A stretch of 64,000 nucleotides of DNA, taken from NCBI GenBank assembly GCA_946494335.1, contig CAMMBV010000010.1, forward strand, positions 1-64,000. Direction: 5' to 3'. Of the stretch, positions 43,000-51,906 are shown piece after piece. Numbering within the stretch: the first letter of the stretch is position 1; the number at the start of each line of letters is the position of its first letter. Below the pieces are notes generated by a model. It was given only the letters and a program-made list of their open reading frames with translations. It was not told the origin of the DNA and searched no databases. This DNA comes from an uncultured Ruminococcus sp. Lineage in GTDB: Bacteria; Bacillota; Clostridia; Lachnospirales; Lachnospiraceae. The position numbers and the translations under genes were made by a program.

Positions 43000-44799
43000 T
43001 CATGAATCAGATAAATAGTTTACCGGTATATAAAGTGTGACGGTTGTACCTGAATTTAAAGTACTCTCAACCAAGATATTTGCTTTTTTTCCATAAATCC
43101 ACTGAAGCCTTTTCAATATATTTCCCATACTGATATGGTTAAAGGAATGATGGCGGTCGGTATCGGATTTCCAGATTTGCTCAAGCTGCAAAGAAGACAT
43201 GCCTTTGCCATTATCCCGAATGGATATTGCAGCGATTCCCTCTTTTTCCACACAGAAAATTTGAATCTTTTTTTCGTGGGATATATTTGAAAATCCGTGA
43301 AAAATACAGTTTTCTATAATTGGCTGCAGCGTCATTTGCGGGATCTTGAGAGCTAGGATATCCGCCGGAAGATTTACCGTCAGATTAAATTTTGTAATAT
43401 AGCGAAATTCCATAATTCTGATATAATTTTTAATGCTGATGATTTCGTCTTCCATTGGCACAAGAGGGTTCTGGGCATTGATTGGAGTGCGGATAAGTCC
43501 AAGAAAGGCCTGCAGCATTTCCATTGCGTCATCCTCACGTTTCAGCATGATCAGCGATTTGACAGAAAGCAGCGTATTGTGCAGAAAATGAGGATTGATT
43601 TGCGCCTGAAGAAAATTAAATTCTATTTTCTGACGTTCCAGTTCACTGGTTCGAATATTTTCAATAAGTTCAGAAATATTTTCCATCATTTTATTAAAAC
43701 CGTTCCCAAGAGTATATATTTCTTCGTAGTCAGATTCCAAAAGAGGAAACCTTTCCCTGGCGCTCTGTTCTGTCTGAAAATCTGTCATATATGCAGTTAA
43801 AGCGGATAGCCGCTTTGTGATATTTGTGGAAAGACCAAGACCAATCAAACACGACATAATGAGCGCGCCCGTTAAAATGATCAGCAGGGCAATAAAAAGA
43901 GACTGAAGAGGTTTCAGCAGACTGCAGACGGGAAGCTTTTCTATAATAACCCAGCCACTTTCCGGTTCAAAATAAGTTGTCGTTAAAAAATAATTGCGGC
44001 CGTTTTTTTCCAGAGTACTGGAATTATGTGGCATTTGGGAAGCCATATACGTTTTGTTATACATATGAAACCCTATAAGATTTTCATTTTGATGACTTAT
44101 AATTATTCCATCATCGTCTATGACGGAGACGGAATTGTCGCTGTAAGAATTCAGAAGCTGGGAATATGTTTCGTATAACACAGAGTGATTAACGTTGACA
44201 ATTAATACTCCAAGGACAGAGCCATCAATATTACGGATTGACTGGCTGTAAGATAATACCATAAGATTTAACTCTGCCGGATCAATTGTACGGATTCCCC
44301 AGGTTCTGTCATCTTGTTCTTTATCTGAGCCATATACCATGTTTATAAACCACTGAGAGCTGATGAAGGATTTTAAGGACGGCTCATACAGAGGATTTGA
44401 AGTATAACTGTTTCCATCGGCAGTAACCACATCTATTGACATTTCAAAACCCAGATTATTCATTAATGAAATCTGAGTTTCAAATATATTTTCCAGTATT
44501 TCCGGAGATGTAAGTTTTGCAGACAGATTTTTTTCATCCTGTGATACATAAATAATATCTTCCAAAGCAGATAATGTAATATCTGATATGCCGCTGACAG
44601 CATTCTTTATGGTGTTAAGGCTGTATCCTGATTGCTGCAGGCTCATTACCCTGGATGATGACAGTGTATCAAAAATGTAATTATAAATTACCAGGCTTAC
44701 AGCTATCCATACGGATAACAGCATAATAAGACTGGAGATAGAAATTTTGAAGATACTGGCATTTTTTAGGGATATACGGCGTTTCTTTTTAGGGTTCAT
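43000..44799 (-). CDS. YesM-type sensor histidine kinase
   Basis: A 599-residue membrane kinase: helix near 20-45, extracellular Cache-like sensor domain (about 50-295), second helix near 300-325, HAMP region, then the His-kinase segment QAQINPHFLHNTL (His near 405) and a HATPase domain with N box QPIIENCIFHG and GKGMSS. The start at 44799 (MNPKKK) has GGAG eight nt upstream; a GTG 9 nt earlier is less likely. It is divergent from the URO-D/ABC/sulfatase operon and may regulate it. Confidence 0.92.
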   Translation of the reverse strand: MNPKKKRRISLKNASIFKISISSLIMLLSVWIAVSLVIYNYIFDTLSSSRVMSLQQSGYSLNTIKNAVSGISDITLSALEDIIYVSQDEKNLSAKLTSPEILENIFETQISLMNNLGFEMSIDVVTADGNSYTSNPLYEPSLKSFISSQWFINMVYGSDKEQDDRTWGIRTIDPAELNLMVLSYSQSIRNIDGSVLGVLIVNVNHSVLYETYSQLLNSYSDNSVSVIDDDGIIISHQNENLIGFHMYNKTYMASQMPHNSSTLEKNGRNYFLTTTYFEPESGWVIIEKLPVCSLLKPLQSLFIALLIILTGALIMSCLIGLGLSTNITKRLSALTAYMTDFQTEQSARERFPLLESDYEEIYTLGNGFNKMMENISELIENIRTSELERQKIEFNFLQAQINPHFLHNTLLSVKSLIMLKREDDAMEMLQAFLGLIRTPINAQNPLVPMEDEIISIKNYIRIMEFRYITKFNLTVNLPADILALKIPQMTLQPIIENCIFHGFSNISHEKKIQIFCVEKEGIAAISIRDNGKGMSSLQLEQIWKSDTDRHHSFNHISMGNILKRLQWIYGKKANILVESTLNSGTTVTLYIPVNYLSDS

Positions 44800-45006
44800 A
44801 CATATCACTCCGGATTCATGTAGTATTCAAAGTATCAATGTCTATATTATACAAGGTTAAGGCAATTAAATCTATTGTTTTTGGTGAAATGGATAAATAA
44901 GTCAAAATTCAGAAAGGACAGGTCAATATAGTAAAAATACAGGGAAAAAACTTGTGATATTATTTTTTACAGATAAGTCATTGCGATGAGAGGAGGGTCA
45001 AAGGAA

Positions 45007-46275
45007 GTGAATGCAAGAGAATGCGTGAAGGCAGCATTGAATCATAGGGAAACAGAACGAGTACCCATGGATTTTGGAGGCTTTAACTGTACTACTATGC
45101 ACGTAGGAGTTGTCACAGAATTGAGAAAGTATCTGGGACTGGAGCAGCACCCTGTAAAAGTAACGGATCTTGTTACGATGACAGGGGAAATAGAAGATGA
45201 TCTTCGGGAAATTCTGGGAATTGATACCTGCGATGTCCTTGGAAATACATCCGTTTTCGGCATAAGCGCAGACAGATATAAAGAATGGACGATGGTGGAT
45301 GGAACAGTTTGCCTTGTTCCGGAAGACTTTAATGTGACAGATGACGGGAAGGGTGGATTTTATGCTTATCCCAAGGGGGATGTGACAATGCCGCCAAGCG
45401 CGCATATGCCGGCAAAAAGCTATTATTTTGATATTATTTCCAGACAGGAGGAATGTGATATGGAGGATTTCCGGCTGGAAGATAATATAAAAGAATTCCG
45501 TTTGTGGACGCGCAGCAAAAGAGAGCATTTTGAACATGAGGCAAAAAGGAAAAGAGAAAGCGGACGTTTTGTGATTATCTCGGATCTGGGTACGAGTTTG
45601 GGAGGATATATTGCCATGATGGCACCTTTTGAGGCCTATCCCAAGGGTATCCGCAGTATTGAAGAATGGATGATGGCTACTACAGTACGACCTGAACTTA
45701 TCTGTGAAATATTTGAATATGAAACGGATATTGCCTTGGAAAATCTGAAAAGCTTATCCCAAGAAACCATTGAAAATATTGACGCGGCTTTTATCTGCGG
45801 TTTGGATTTTGGAGGACAGATTGCGCCAATCTATTCGTTGGAAACAATTAAGAAAGTGTATGCCCCGTATTATAAAAAAGTGAATGATTGGATTCATGAA
45901 AATACGGACTGGAAAACAATTAAACATTCCTGTGGTGCGAACTGGGAAGTGATTCCGATTCTGATAGAGGCAGGATTCGATGCGCTGAATCCTGTGCAGT
46001 GCTCTGCGGTTGGGATGGATCCGCAAAAGCTAAAAGATGAATATGGAGCAGATATTACTTTTTGGGGAGGAGGTGTTGACACGCAGAAAACACTGCCTTT
46101 TGGTACACGGCAGCAGGTATATGATCAGGTCTGCAGACGGCTTGAAATTTTTTCCAGGGGAGGTGGATATGTATTTAATTCTATACATTGTATTCAAAAG
46201 GGAGTTCCTATGGAAAATCTGATCTCCATATTCAATGCTTATTATGATTTTAATGGAATAAATAAAAAGATATGA
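45007..46275 (+). CDS. URO-D superfamily (MtaA-like) methyltransferase-type protein
   Basis: A 422-residue protein, closer to canonical MtaA/UroD-like methyltransferases than the YGCCEP group. It begins NARECVKAALNHRETERVPMDFGG, the usual family opening. The zinc motif H-x-C appears as KHSCGANW (near 298), and C-terminal NSIHCIQ supplies another Cys/His. I choose the GTG at 45007 because AGGAGG lies upstream and the protein then starts at the family's normal position. First gene of the operon that runs to the sulfatase. Confidence 0.85.
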   Translation: MNARECVKAALNHRETERVPMDFGGFNCTTMHVGVVTELRKYLGLEQHPVKVTDLVTMTGEIEDDLREILGIDTCDVLGNTSVFGISADRYKEWTMVDGTVCLVPEDFNVTDDGKGGFYAYPKGDVTMPPSAHMPAKSYYFDIISRQEECDMEDFRLEDNIKEFRLWTRSKREHFEHEAKRKRESGRFVIISDLGTSLGGYIAMMAPFEAYPKGIRSIEEWMMATTVRPELICEIFEYETDIALENLKSLSQETIENIDAAFICGLDFGGQIAPIYSLETIKKVYAPYYKKVNDWIHENTDWKTIKHSCGANWEVIPILIEAGFDALNPVQCSAVGMDPQKLKDEYGADITFWGGGVDTQKTLPFGTRQQVYDQVCRRLEIFSRGGGYVFNSIHCIQKGVPMENLISIFNAYYDFNGINKKI

Positions 46276-46292
46276 AAGAAAAGGAGGATTAT

Positions 46293-47405
46293 ATGGGAAG
46301 AAGAATTTTAACTGTTTTTCTGGCTTTTATAATTGCAGGAACCACGTTGGCAGGATGTACGGCTAAGACAGATATTAATGGTACACAGACAGAGGCAAAA
46401 GAGGGGGATCAAAAAGAGACGGATAACAGTGCGGCTCCCAAATATGATACCCTGAATGTGGGGATACTGGTAGGTTCTTCCGCGATACCGGTGCTTTATG
46501 CGAGGGATCAGGGATGGTTTGAAGAACTTGGGCTTGATGTGAATATTATTACCTTCCCCACAGGCTCTCCGATCAATGAAGCCTTTGCCGCTGATCAGCT
46601 GGATATTGCATCATATGGTGCAGCTGGCATTTTTGCCATGTCTACCGGAGAATGTACTATGGTGGGTGAACCCAATACAGGAGGAGGGCTTGGACTGTTT
46701 GTGCGGGAAGACAATCCTATCTTGGAACATCAGGGAGAAAATACAGTTTATCCGGAAGCTTATGGAAGCGCGGAGACTGTAAAAGGACTTAAAGCAATGC
46801 TTCCTCTGGGCACAGCGTCGCAGTTTGTGCTGCTTCAGTGGGCTAAGGGATTTGGTTTGACAGAAAGCGATCTTGAACAGATCCATATGGAATATCCCTC
46901 GGCTTATCAGGCATTCTCTTCCGGAGAGGGTGATGCAGTAGCAGTTTCTCCACCGTATTATTTTAACTGTATCGAAGATGGGTATACAGAAGTTTCCGGT
47001 TTTGACCAGGATTATTACACGGATATGATTATTGCCAGAAATGCTGTTTTAGAAGAGAGAAAAGAAGAAGTGATTCTGTTTCTTAAGGCACTTTACAGAG
47101 CATGCGAAGCGCTTACAGATGATGAAGTAAGAACAGAATACAGTATTCCTGCATTTGCTGATCTGGGGGCGGAATACACAGAAGAAACAATGGCGCAGGA
47201 AATTACGGTAAGAAAATATATCGATCAGGCATATATGGAACAGGAGGGATACCAGTTTGCTTCCTGGCTGATGCCTACGGCGGAGTTCTATGTAACAACA
47301 GAAAAATTGACGGAAGACCAGGTGGATATTGTAAGGGATGCCGTAGACCTGTCCTATCTGGAAGAAGCGCTGGAGATTGATTTATCGGGCGCATATGAGC
47401 AGTAA
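46293..47405 (+). CDS. SsuA/NMT1-type ABC substrate-binding lipoprotein
   Basis: A 370-residue binding protein of the NMT1/ThiY/SsuA class. Lipobox in TTLAGCTAK (Cys near 20), then a short polar linker and LNVGILVGSSAIPVLYARDQGWFEELGLDVNI, a typical class opening. The start at 46293 is fixed by GGAGG five nt upstream. This class carries sulfonates, sulfate esters, nitrate or pyrimidines; the sulfatase at the operon end favours a sulfur compound. Confidence 0.9.
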   Translation: MGRRILTVFLAFIIAGTTLAGCTAKTDINGTQTEAKEGDQKETDNSAAPKYDTLNVGILVGSSAIPVLYARDQGWFEELGLDVNIITFPTGSPINEAFAADQLDIASYGAAGIFAMSTGECTMVGEPNTGGGLGLFVREDNPILEHQGENTVYPEAYGSAETVKGLKAMLPLGTASQFVLLQWAKGFGLTESDLEQIHMEYPSAYQAFSSGEGDAVAVSPPYYFNCIEDGYTEVSGFDQDYYTDMIIARNAVLEERKEEVILFLKALYRACEALTDDEVRTEYSIPAFADLGAEYTEETMAQEITVRKYIDQAYMEQEGYQFASWLMPTAEFYVTTEKLTEDQVDIVRDAVDLSYLEEALEIDLSGAYEQ

Positions 47406-47440
47406 AAACGGAAACGGGACAAAAGGAGGAGGAAAACGGT

Positions 47441-48238
47441 ATGGAACAGCTTGATTATAAAAAGAGTAAGAGAAAATACTGGTTACTGTCAGCCGCATCT
47501 GTGATTGTCTTCGTTTTCATCTGGTGGTTCAGTACTGCGGTGCTGAAGCTGGCAAAACCAATTACGCTGCCCGATCCGGTAACGATCATTAAAACATTCA
47601 TAGTAAAGCTGACGCATACCGCGCCGGATGGAGGAACCCTGGTAGGAAATACGCTTGCCAGCGTTAAAATTGCACTGAGCGGATATGTCATGGCAATTTT
47701 GGTAGGAGTGCCGCTGGGCGTTCTGATGGCATGGTTTAAGCCCGTGGACCGGTTTGTACGTCCATTGTTTGACCTCCTCCGTCCCGTGCCGGGAATCGCC
47801 TGGATCCCATTGATGATTGTAATTTTCGGGATCGGAATAACTTCAAAAATAGTTGTAATATTTTTGACAGCATTTGTTCCCTGCGTGGTAAATTCTTATA
47901 CTGGAATCCGCCAGACCCGAGACGTTCATCTTTGGGTGGGGCAGACCTTTGGGGCCAGTAACCTGCAGCTGCTGACAACTGTGGCGATACCTACAGCTCT
48001 GCCCTTTATTATGACAGGAATTCGGGTGGCTCTGGGCTCATCTTGGTGCGCGATTGTGGCTGCGGAACTGCTGGCGTCATCAGAAGGACTGGGATTTATG
48101 ATACAGCAGGCCAGAGGTATCAACAGACCGGATATCATCATTTGCGGGATGCTGGCAATTGGAGCTATCGGAGCATTGATGACCTTTTTACTGGGAATTG
48201 TAGAAAAGCACGTGGTGAAAGGGGTGATGCATAAATGA
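47441..48238 (+). CDS. SsuC/TauC-type ABC permease 1
   Basis: A 265-residue permease with about six helices and the EAA loop near residues 165-185 (ASNLQLLTTVAIPTALPFIMTG), followed by LGSSWCAIVAAELLASSEGLGFMI, which is typical of SsuC/TauC. GGAGGAGG lies upstream. The stop overlaps the next permease start. Confidence 0.93.
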   Translation: MEQLDYKKSKRKYWLLSAASVIVFVFIWWFSTAVLKLAKPITLPDPVTIIKTFIVKLTHTAPDGGTLVGNTLASVKIALSGYVMAILVGVPLGVLMAWFKPVDRFVRPLFDLLRPVPGIAWIPLMIVIFGIGITSKIVVIFLTAFVPCVVNSYTGIRQTRDVHLWVGQTFGASNLQLLTTVAIPTALPFIMTGIRVALGSSWCAIVAAELLASSEGLGFMIQQARGINRPDIIICGMLAIGAIGALMTFLLGIVEKHVVKGVMHK

Positions 48239-49062
48239 AAGTGTCAATCAGCGGTGCGAAAGAAAAAACGCTTAGACAGATGAAAGCGGAAGAAGCGGCA
48301 AAAAACGTATTGTGTGCGCTGATTTCCATTTTTGTTTTTTGTCTGGTGTGGCATTTGGGAACGAGAAACGGTACCAAGCTTGGGGAACTGCTTCCGGGCC
48401 CGGTAGAGACTTTATCCTACTTCTTCCGCGGCTTTGCAGCAAATATCGGTACATATACCATGGTTGGTCATATGATCTGGAGCTTTATGCGGGTTTTTAT
48501 CGGTTATGTAATTGCCATGCTGATAGGGATTCCTCTGGGAGTGGCTATGGGATGGTCCAAAACGGCAAATGCCATATTTCGTCCTATTTTTGAAGTAATC
48601 AGACCCATACCGCCTATCGCATGGATACCTCTTTCTATCGTATGGTTCGGCATCGGAGAAGGATCCAAATACTTCATTATTTTTCTGGGGGCATTTACAG
48701 CTATGACAATTAATGCTTACGCTGGCGTTACTTCGGTAGACGAAGTACTGGTAGGCGCTGCGCGGATGCTGGGAGCCGACGAAAAACAGGTATTTATCAA
48801 TGTGGTTATGCCGTCTGCTGTTCCCAGTATTTTCGCAGGACTGCAGATTGCTCTGTCATCCAGCTGGGGCGTTGTGCTGGCGGCGGAAATGATTCGGTCA
48901 TCAGAAGGATTGGGATGGATTATCATAAGCGGACAGAATACCAACAATAATGTGCAGCTTCTGGCGGGTATTATAGCTGTTGGCGTCGTCGGATTTGCCA
49001 GCGTCCTTCTTATGCGGGAAATCGAAAGGAGGCTTTGCTCATGGACAGAGAGAGGCAGATAA
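48235..49062 (+). CDS. SsuC/TauC-type ABC permease 2
   Basis: A 275-residue paralogue of permease 1 with RPIPPIAWIPLSIVWFGIG and LSSSWGVVLAAEMIRSSEGLGWI. Two different permeases and two ATPases in one operon suggest a heterodimer of each. It overlaps permease 1 by ATGA and the first ATPase by 22 bp. Confidence 0.93.
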   Translation: MKVSISGAKEKTLRQMKAEEAAKNVLCALISIFVFCLVWHLGTRNGTKLGELLPGPVETLSYFFRGFAANIGTYTMVGHMIWSFMRVFIGYVIAMLIGIPLGVAMGWSKTANAIFRPIFEVIRPIPPIAWIPLSIVWFGIGEGSKYFIIFLGAFTAMTINAYAGVTSVDEVLVGAARMLGADEKQVFINVVMPSAVPSIFAGLQIALSSSWGVVLAAEMIRSSEGLGWIIISGQNTNNNVQLLAGIIAVGVVGFASVLLMREIERRLCSWTERGR

Positions 49063-49814
49063 AGAATAAAATGATAACCATGCAGCATGTGGCAAAAACC
49101 TTTGTCACAGAGAGAAAAACAACTAGGATAATAGACGATATATCTCTGGAAGTGAAAGAAAATGAACTGGTGGCGCTGTTTGGCCCCGGGCAGTGCGGTA
49201 AAACAACCCTTCTTAATGTGATGGCCGGGCTGGAAAAAGCTACCTCGGGTGAAATTATAGTAAACGGAGAAAAGGTAACGCGTCCAGGTCCGGATCGGGG
49301 ATTCGTTTATCAGACGCTGGCGCTCTTTCCCTGGCTGACGGTGATGGGGAATGTTTGTTTTGGACCCAGAATGAGGGGGATTTCAAAGAAGGAAAGAGAA
49401 GAGCGGGCAAGATACTATATTGATCTTGTGGGATTAAAGGGGTTTGAAGACAGTTATCCGGTACAATTGTCCGGCGGAATGAAACAGAGGGTTGGGATTG
49501 CAAGAGCCTACTGTAATGAACCGTCAGTGCTTTTTATGGATGAACCTTTTGGGCATTTGGATGCACAGACCCGGTATCTAATGCAGGATGAATTGATGCG
49601 GATTTGGGAAAAAGAGAAAAGAACCATTGTTTTTGTTACCAATAATATTGAAGAGGCAATTTATCTGGCGGATCGAGTGATTGTTTTGACTAATTGTCCT
49701 ACGCAGGTGAAAAAAGAATATATCATAGATCTGCCCAGGCCGAGGGATTATGTGGATCCTGGATTTCTTGCACTGCGGGAGGATATCTCATCTGTAGTAG
49801 ATAAAACACTGTGA
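49041..49814 (+). CDS. SsuB/TauB-type ABC ATPase 1
   Basis: A 257-residue ATPase. Walker A GPGQCGKTT (near 43), Q loop VYQTLALFPW, signature LSGGMKQR (near 145) and Walker B VLFMDEPFGHLD (near 165). The start at 49041 follows AGGAGG by 8 nt; a TTG 6 nt earlier is less likely. Its ABC signature is normal, unlike the next gene. Confidence 0.92.
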   Translation: MDRERQIKNKMITMQHVAKTFVTERKTTRIIDDISLEVKENELVALFGPGQCGKTTLLNVMAGLEKATSGEIIVNGEKVTRPGPDRGFVYQTLALFPWLTVMGNVCFGPRMRGISKKEREERARYYIDLVGLKGFEDSYPVQLSGGMKQRVGIARAYCNEPSVLFMDEPFGHLDAQTRYLMQDELMRIWEKEKRTIVFVTNNIEEAIYLADRVIVLTNCPTQVKKEYIIDLPRPRDYVDPGFLALREDISSVVDKTL

Positions 49815-49828
49815 TGGAGGAAACAATT

Positions 49829-50572
49829 ATGGCAGATGACATAAAAGTACAGGTTCGTAATCTTGTGAAAAAGTTTGGGGAACTGCTGGTTTTGAATAAT
49901 ATTTCCTTTGATGTGAAAAAAGGGGAATTTTTATGTGTGGTAGGCCCTACCGGATGTGGGAAAACCACGTTCTTAAATACAATAACCCGTCTTTATGAAC
50001 CTACTTCCGGGGAAATACTGATCAATCAGGAACCAGTTAATTTGAAAAAACATAATATTGCCTACATTTTTCAGGAGTACTCCACCATGCCATGGCTGTC
50101 AGTGGAAGAAAATATCGCTTATGGTCTGAAGATTAAACACATGGATAAACGGACAATGAAAGAAGCGGTAGATGAGATGCTGGAGCTGGTGGGGCTTACA
50201 CAATACCGGACTTATTATCCCAATGAATTATCGGCAAGTATGCTGCAGCGGGTAGTGATTGCACGGGCTTTCGCTACAAAACCGGAATTGCTGCTGATGG
50301 ATGAACCTTATGGTCAGTTGGATGTGGAACTGCGGTTTAAACTGGAAGATGAACTGATCAGGCTGTGGCAGAAATTAGGAACAACCGTAATTTTTATTAC
50401 GCATAACACGGAAGAGGCCGTCTACTTAAGTGAAAAAATACTGGTACTGTCTAATAAACCTACGGCAATAAAAAAAGAGTTTGTGAATCCTCTGCCGCGG
50501 CCAAGAAATATTTCGGATCCGGAGTTTATCAGGATACGTAATCAGGTGACGGAATTAATTAAATGGTGGTGA
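49829..50572 (+). CDS. SsuB/TauB-type ABC ATPase 2 with altered signature motif
   Basis: A 247-residue paralogue of ATPase 1. Walker A GPTGCGKTT (near 40), Walker B LLLMDEPYGQLD. The ABC signature reads LSASMLQR instead of LSGGM-QR, so the second composite ATP site is probably weak or inactive. The start at 49829 follows GGAGG by 8 nt. It precedes the URO-D gene by 4 nt. Confidence 0.9.
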   Translation: MADDIKVQVRNLVKKFGELLVLNNISFDVKKGEFLCVVGPTGCGKTTFLNTITRLYEPTSGEILINQEPVNLKKHNIAYIFQEYSTMPWLSVEENIAYGLKIKHMDKRTMKEAVDEMLELVGLTQYRTYYPNELSASMLQRVVIARAFATKPELLLMDEPYGQLDVELRFKLEDELIRLWQKLGTTVIFITHNTEEAVYLSEKILVLSNKPTAIKKEFVNPLPRPRNISDPEFIRIRNQVTELIKWW

Positions 50573-50576
50573 ATTT

Positions 50577-51878
50577 ATGAATACAGAAGAAAGACAGGTA
50601 ATCAGAGAGCTGGCAAAGCAGTTCAGGGAACAGGCCGAACTTCCGGTAATGGAAGAAAGAAGGAAACTCTGGTTTGAGCACAATGATCTGAAAACAACAA
50701 AACCGGTGATCGCAGTATTTCCAGAAAATGCATGGCATGAAATTATAAAGGCAGAAGATCTGGAATGTGAGGATGAATTAGCGAGGAAAATGGAGTGGCT
50801 CCTTCGGGCCAGACTGTTTAGAAGCAGAGTAATTCAGGATGATGTTCCGGCAGAGAAAATATGGGAAGTAAAGAAACAGATTACAGATACGGGATGGGAC
50901 GCGCAGAATCCCGGACATAAAAACCAGCTTTTTGCAAATGAGACCTACTGTGACAGTAATTTGGGGAATTGTCCGACTGTATGGAAAAAGGGATTCGTAT
51001 TCAGCGGGAATGCCAGGCATTTCTCGCCTGTAATTCATGAATATAAAGATCTGAAGCGGATTCAGACTCCGGAGATTGTTTATCATGAAAAAGAAACCCT
51101 GGAAGAATTTAAAATACAGCAGGATGTTCTGGGAGATATTCTGAATGTACAGCTGACGGGAGAAAGTCATATTAATTGTGGGCTGCTGCTGGTATATACA
51201 GAACTTCGAGGACTTCAGGAGGTATATTCCGATATTTATGATGAGCCGGAAATGTTGCGGGAAGCTATGGAAATCATATGTCAGGGATTTCATTCCTTAC
51301 TGGATCAGTATGCCGGCATGGGACTATTAGAAATCAACAATCGACAGGGATACAATGGCTCCGGAGGAATGAGCTATACGCATGATCTTCCCAGAGAACC
51401 GGGCGGGAGTAAAAATCTGAAAAATCATTGGGGATTTACAGAATCTCAGGAGTTTTGTGTGGTGGGACCCAAACAACATTATGAATTTGTCCAGCGATAT
51501 GAGGCTACGTTTGCCAAGAGATTCGGGCTGATTTCCTATGGATGCTGCGAACCTCTTGAAGATAAATTAACACCGGTACTGGAATTTCCAAATATACGCC
51601 GAATCTCCGTATCTCCGTGGGCAGATATAAAAAAGTGTGCGTCGCAAATAGGAAAAAAAGCGGTGTATTCATGGAAAGTTAACCCATCCTATTTTATTAA
51701 CAATTTTCATCAGAGAACCTTCTTTGAGAGTATGATAAAAAATATGCTGGAAGATACAAAAGATAACTGTACGGAAATAATTCTAAAGGATACAGGGACG
51801 TGTCAGAATGATCCTGAAAGATTTGGAGAATTTGTATCCTTGTGCCGCAGACTATGCGGGGAAGTGGAGCATTCTTGA
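50577..51878 (+). CDS. URO-D superfamily (MtaA/CmuA-like) protein, YGCCEP type, copy 3
   Basis: A 433-residue close paralogue of the protein at 32665: the openings align (REL AKQ, LWFEHN-LKTT-PVIAVFPE) and both share HEKET-E--K-QQDVLGDIL and YGCCEP-EDKL (near 320). The C-terminal Cys is kept in DTGTCQNDP (near 404). It differs in the middle (ESHINCGLLL). It lies inside an ABC transporter/sulfatase operon, whereas copy 1 follows a different transporter. Role inferred as zinc- or corrinoid-linked methyl transfer. Confidence 0.8.
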   Translation: MNTEERQVIRELAKQFREQAELPVMEERRKLWFEHNDLKTTKPVIAVFPENAWHEIIKAEDLECEDELARKMEWLLRARLFRSRVIQDDVPAEKIWEVKKQITDTGWDAQNPGHKNQLFANETYCDSNLGNCPTVWKKGFVFSGNARHFSPVIHEYKDLKRIQTPEIVYHEKETLEEFKIQQDVLGDILNVQLTGESHINCGLLLVYTELRGLQEVYSDIYDEPEMLREAMEIICQGFHSLLDQYAGMGLLEINNRQGYNGSGGMSYTHDLPREPGGSKNLKNHWGFTESQEFCVVGPKQHYEFVQRYEATFAKRFGLISYGCCEPLEDKLTPVLEFPNIRRISVSPWADIKKCASQIGKKAVYSWKVNPSYFINNFHQRTFFESMIKNMLEDTKDNCTEIILKDTGTCQNDPERFGEFVSLCRRLCGEVEHS

Positions 51879-51906
51879 TTTGTCGGAAATGGAATTGGAG
51901 GAGAAA

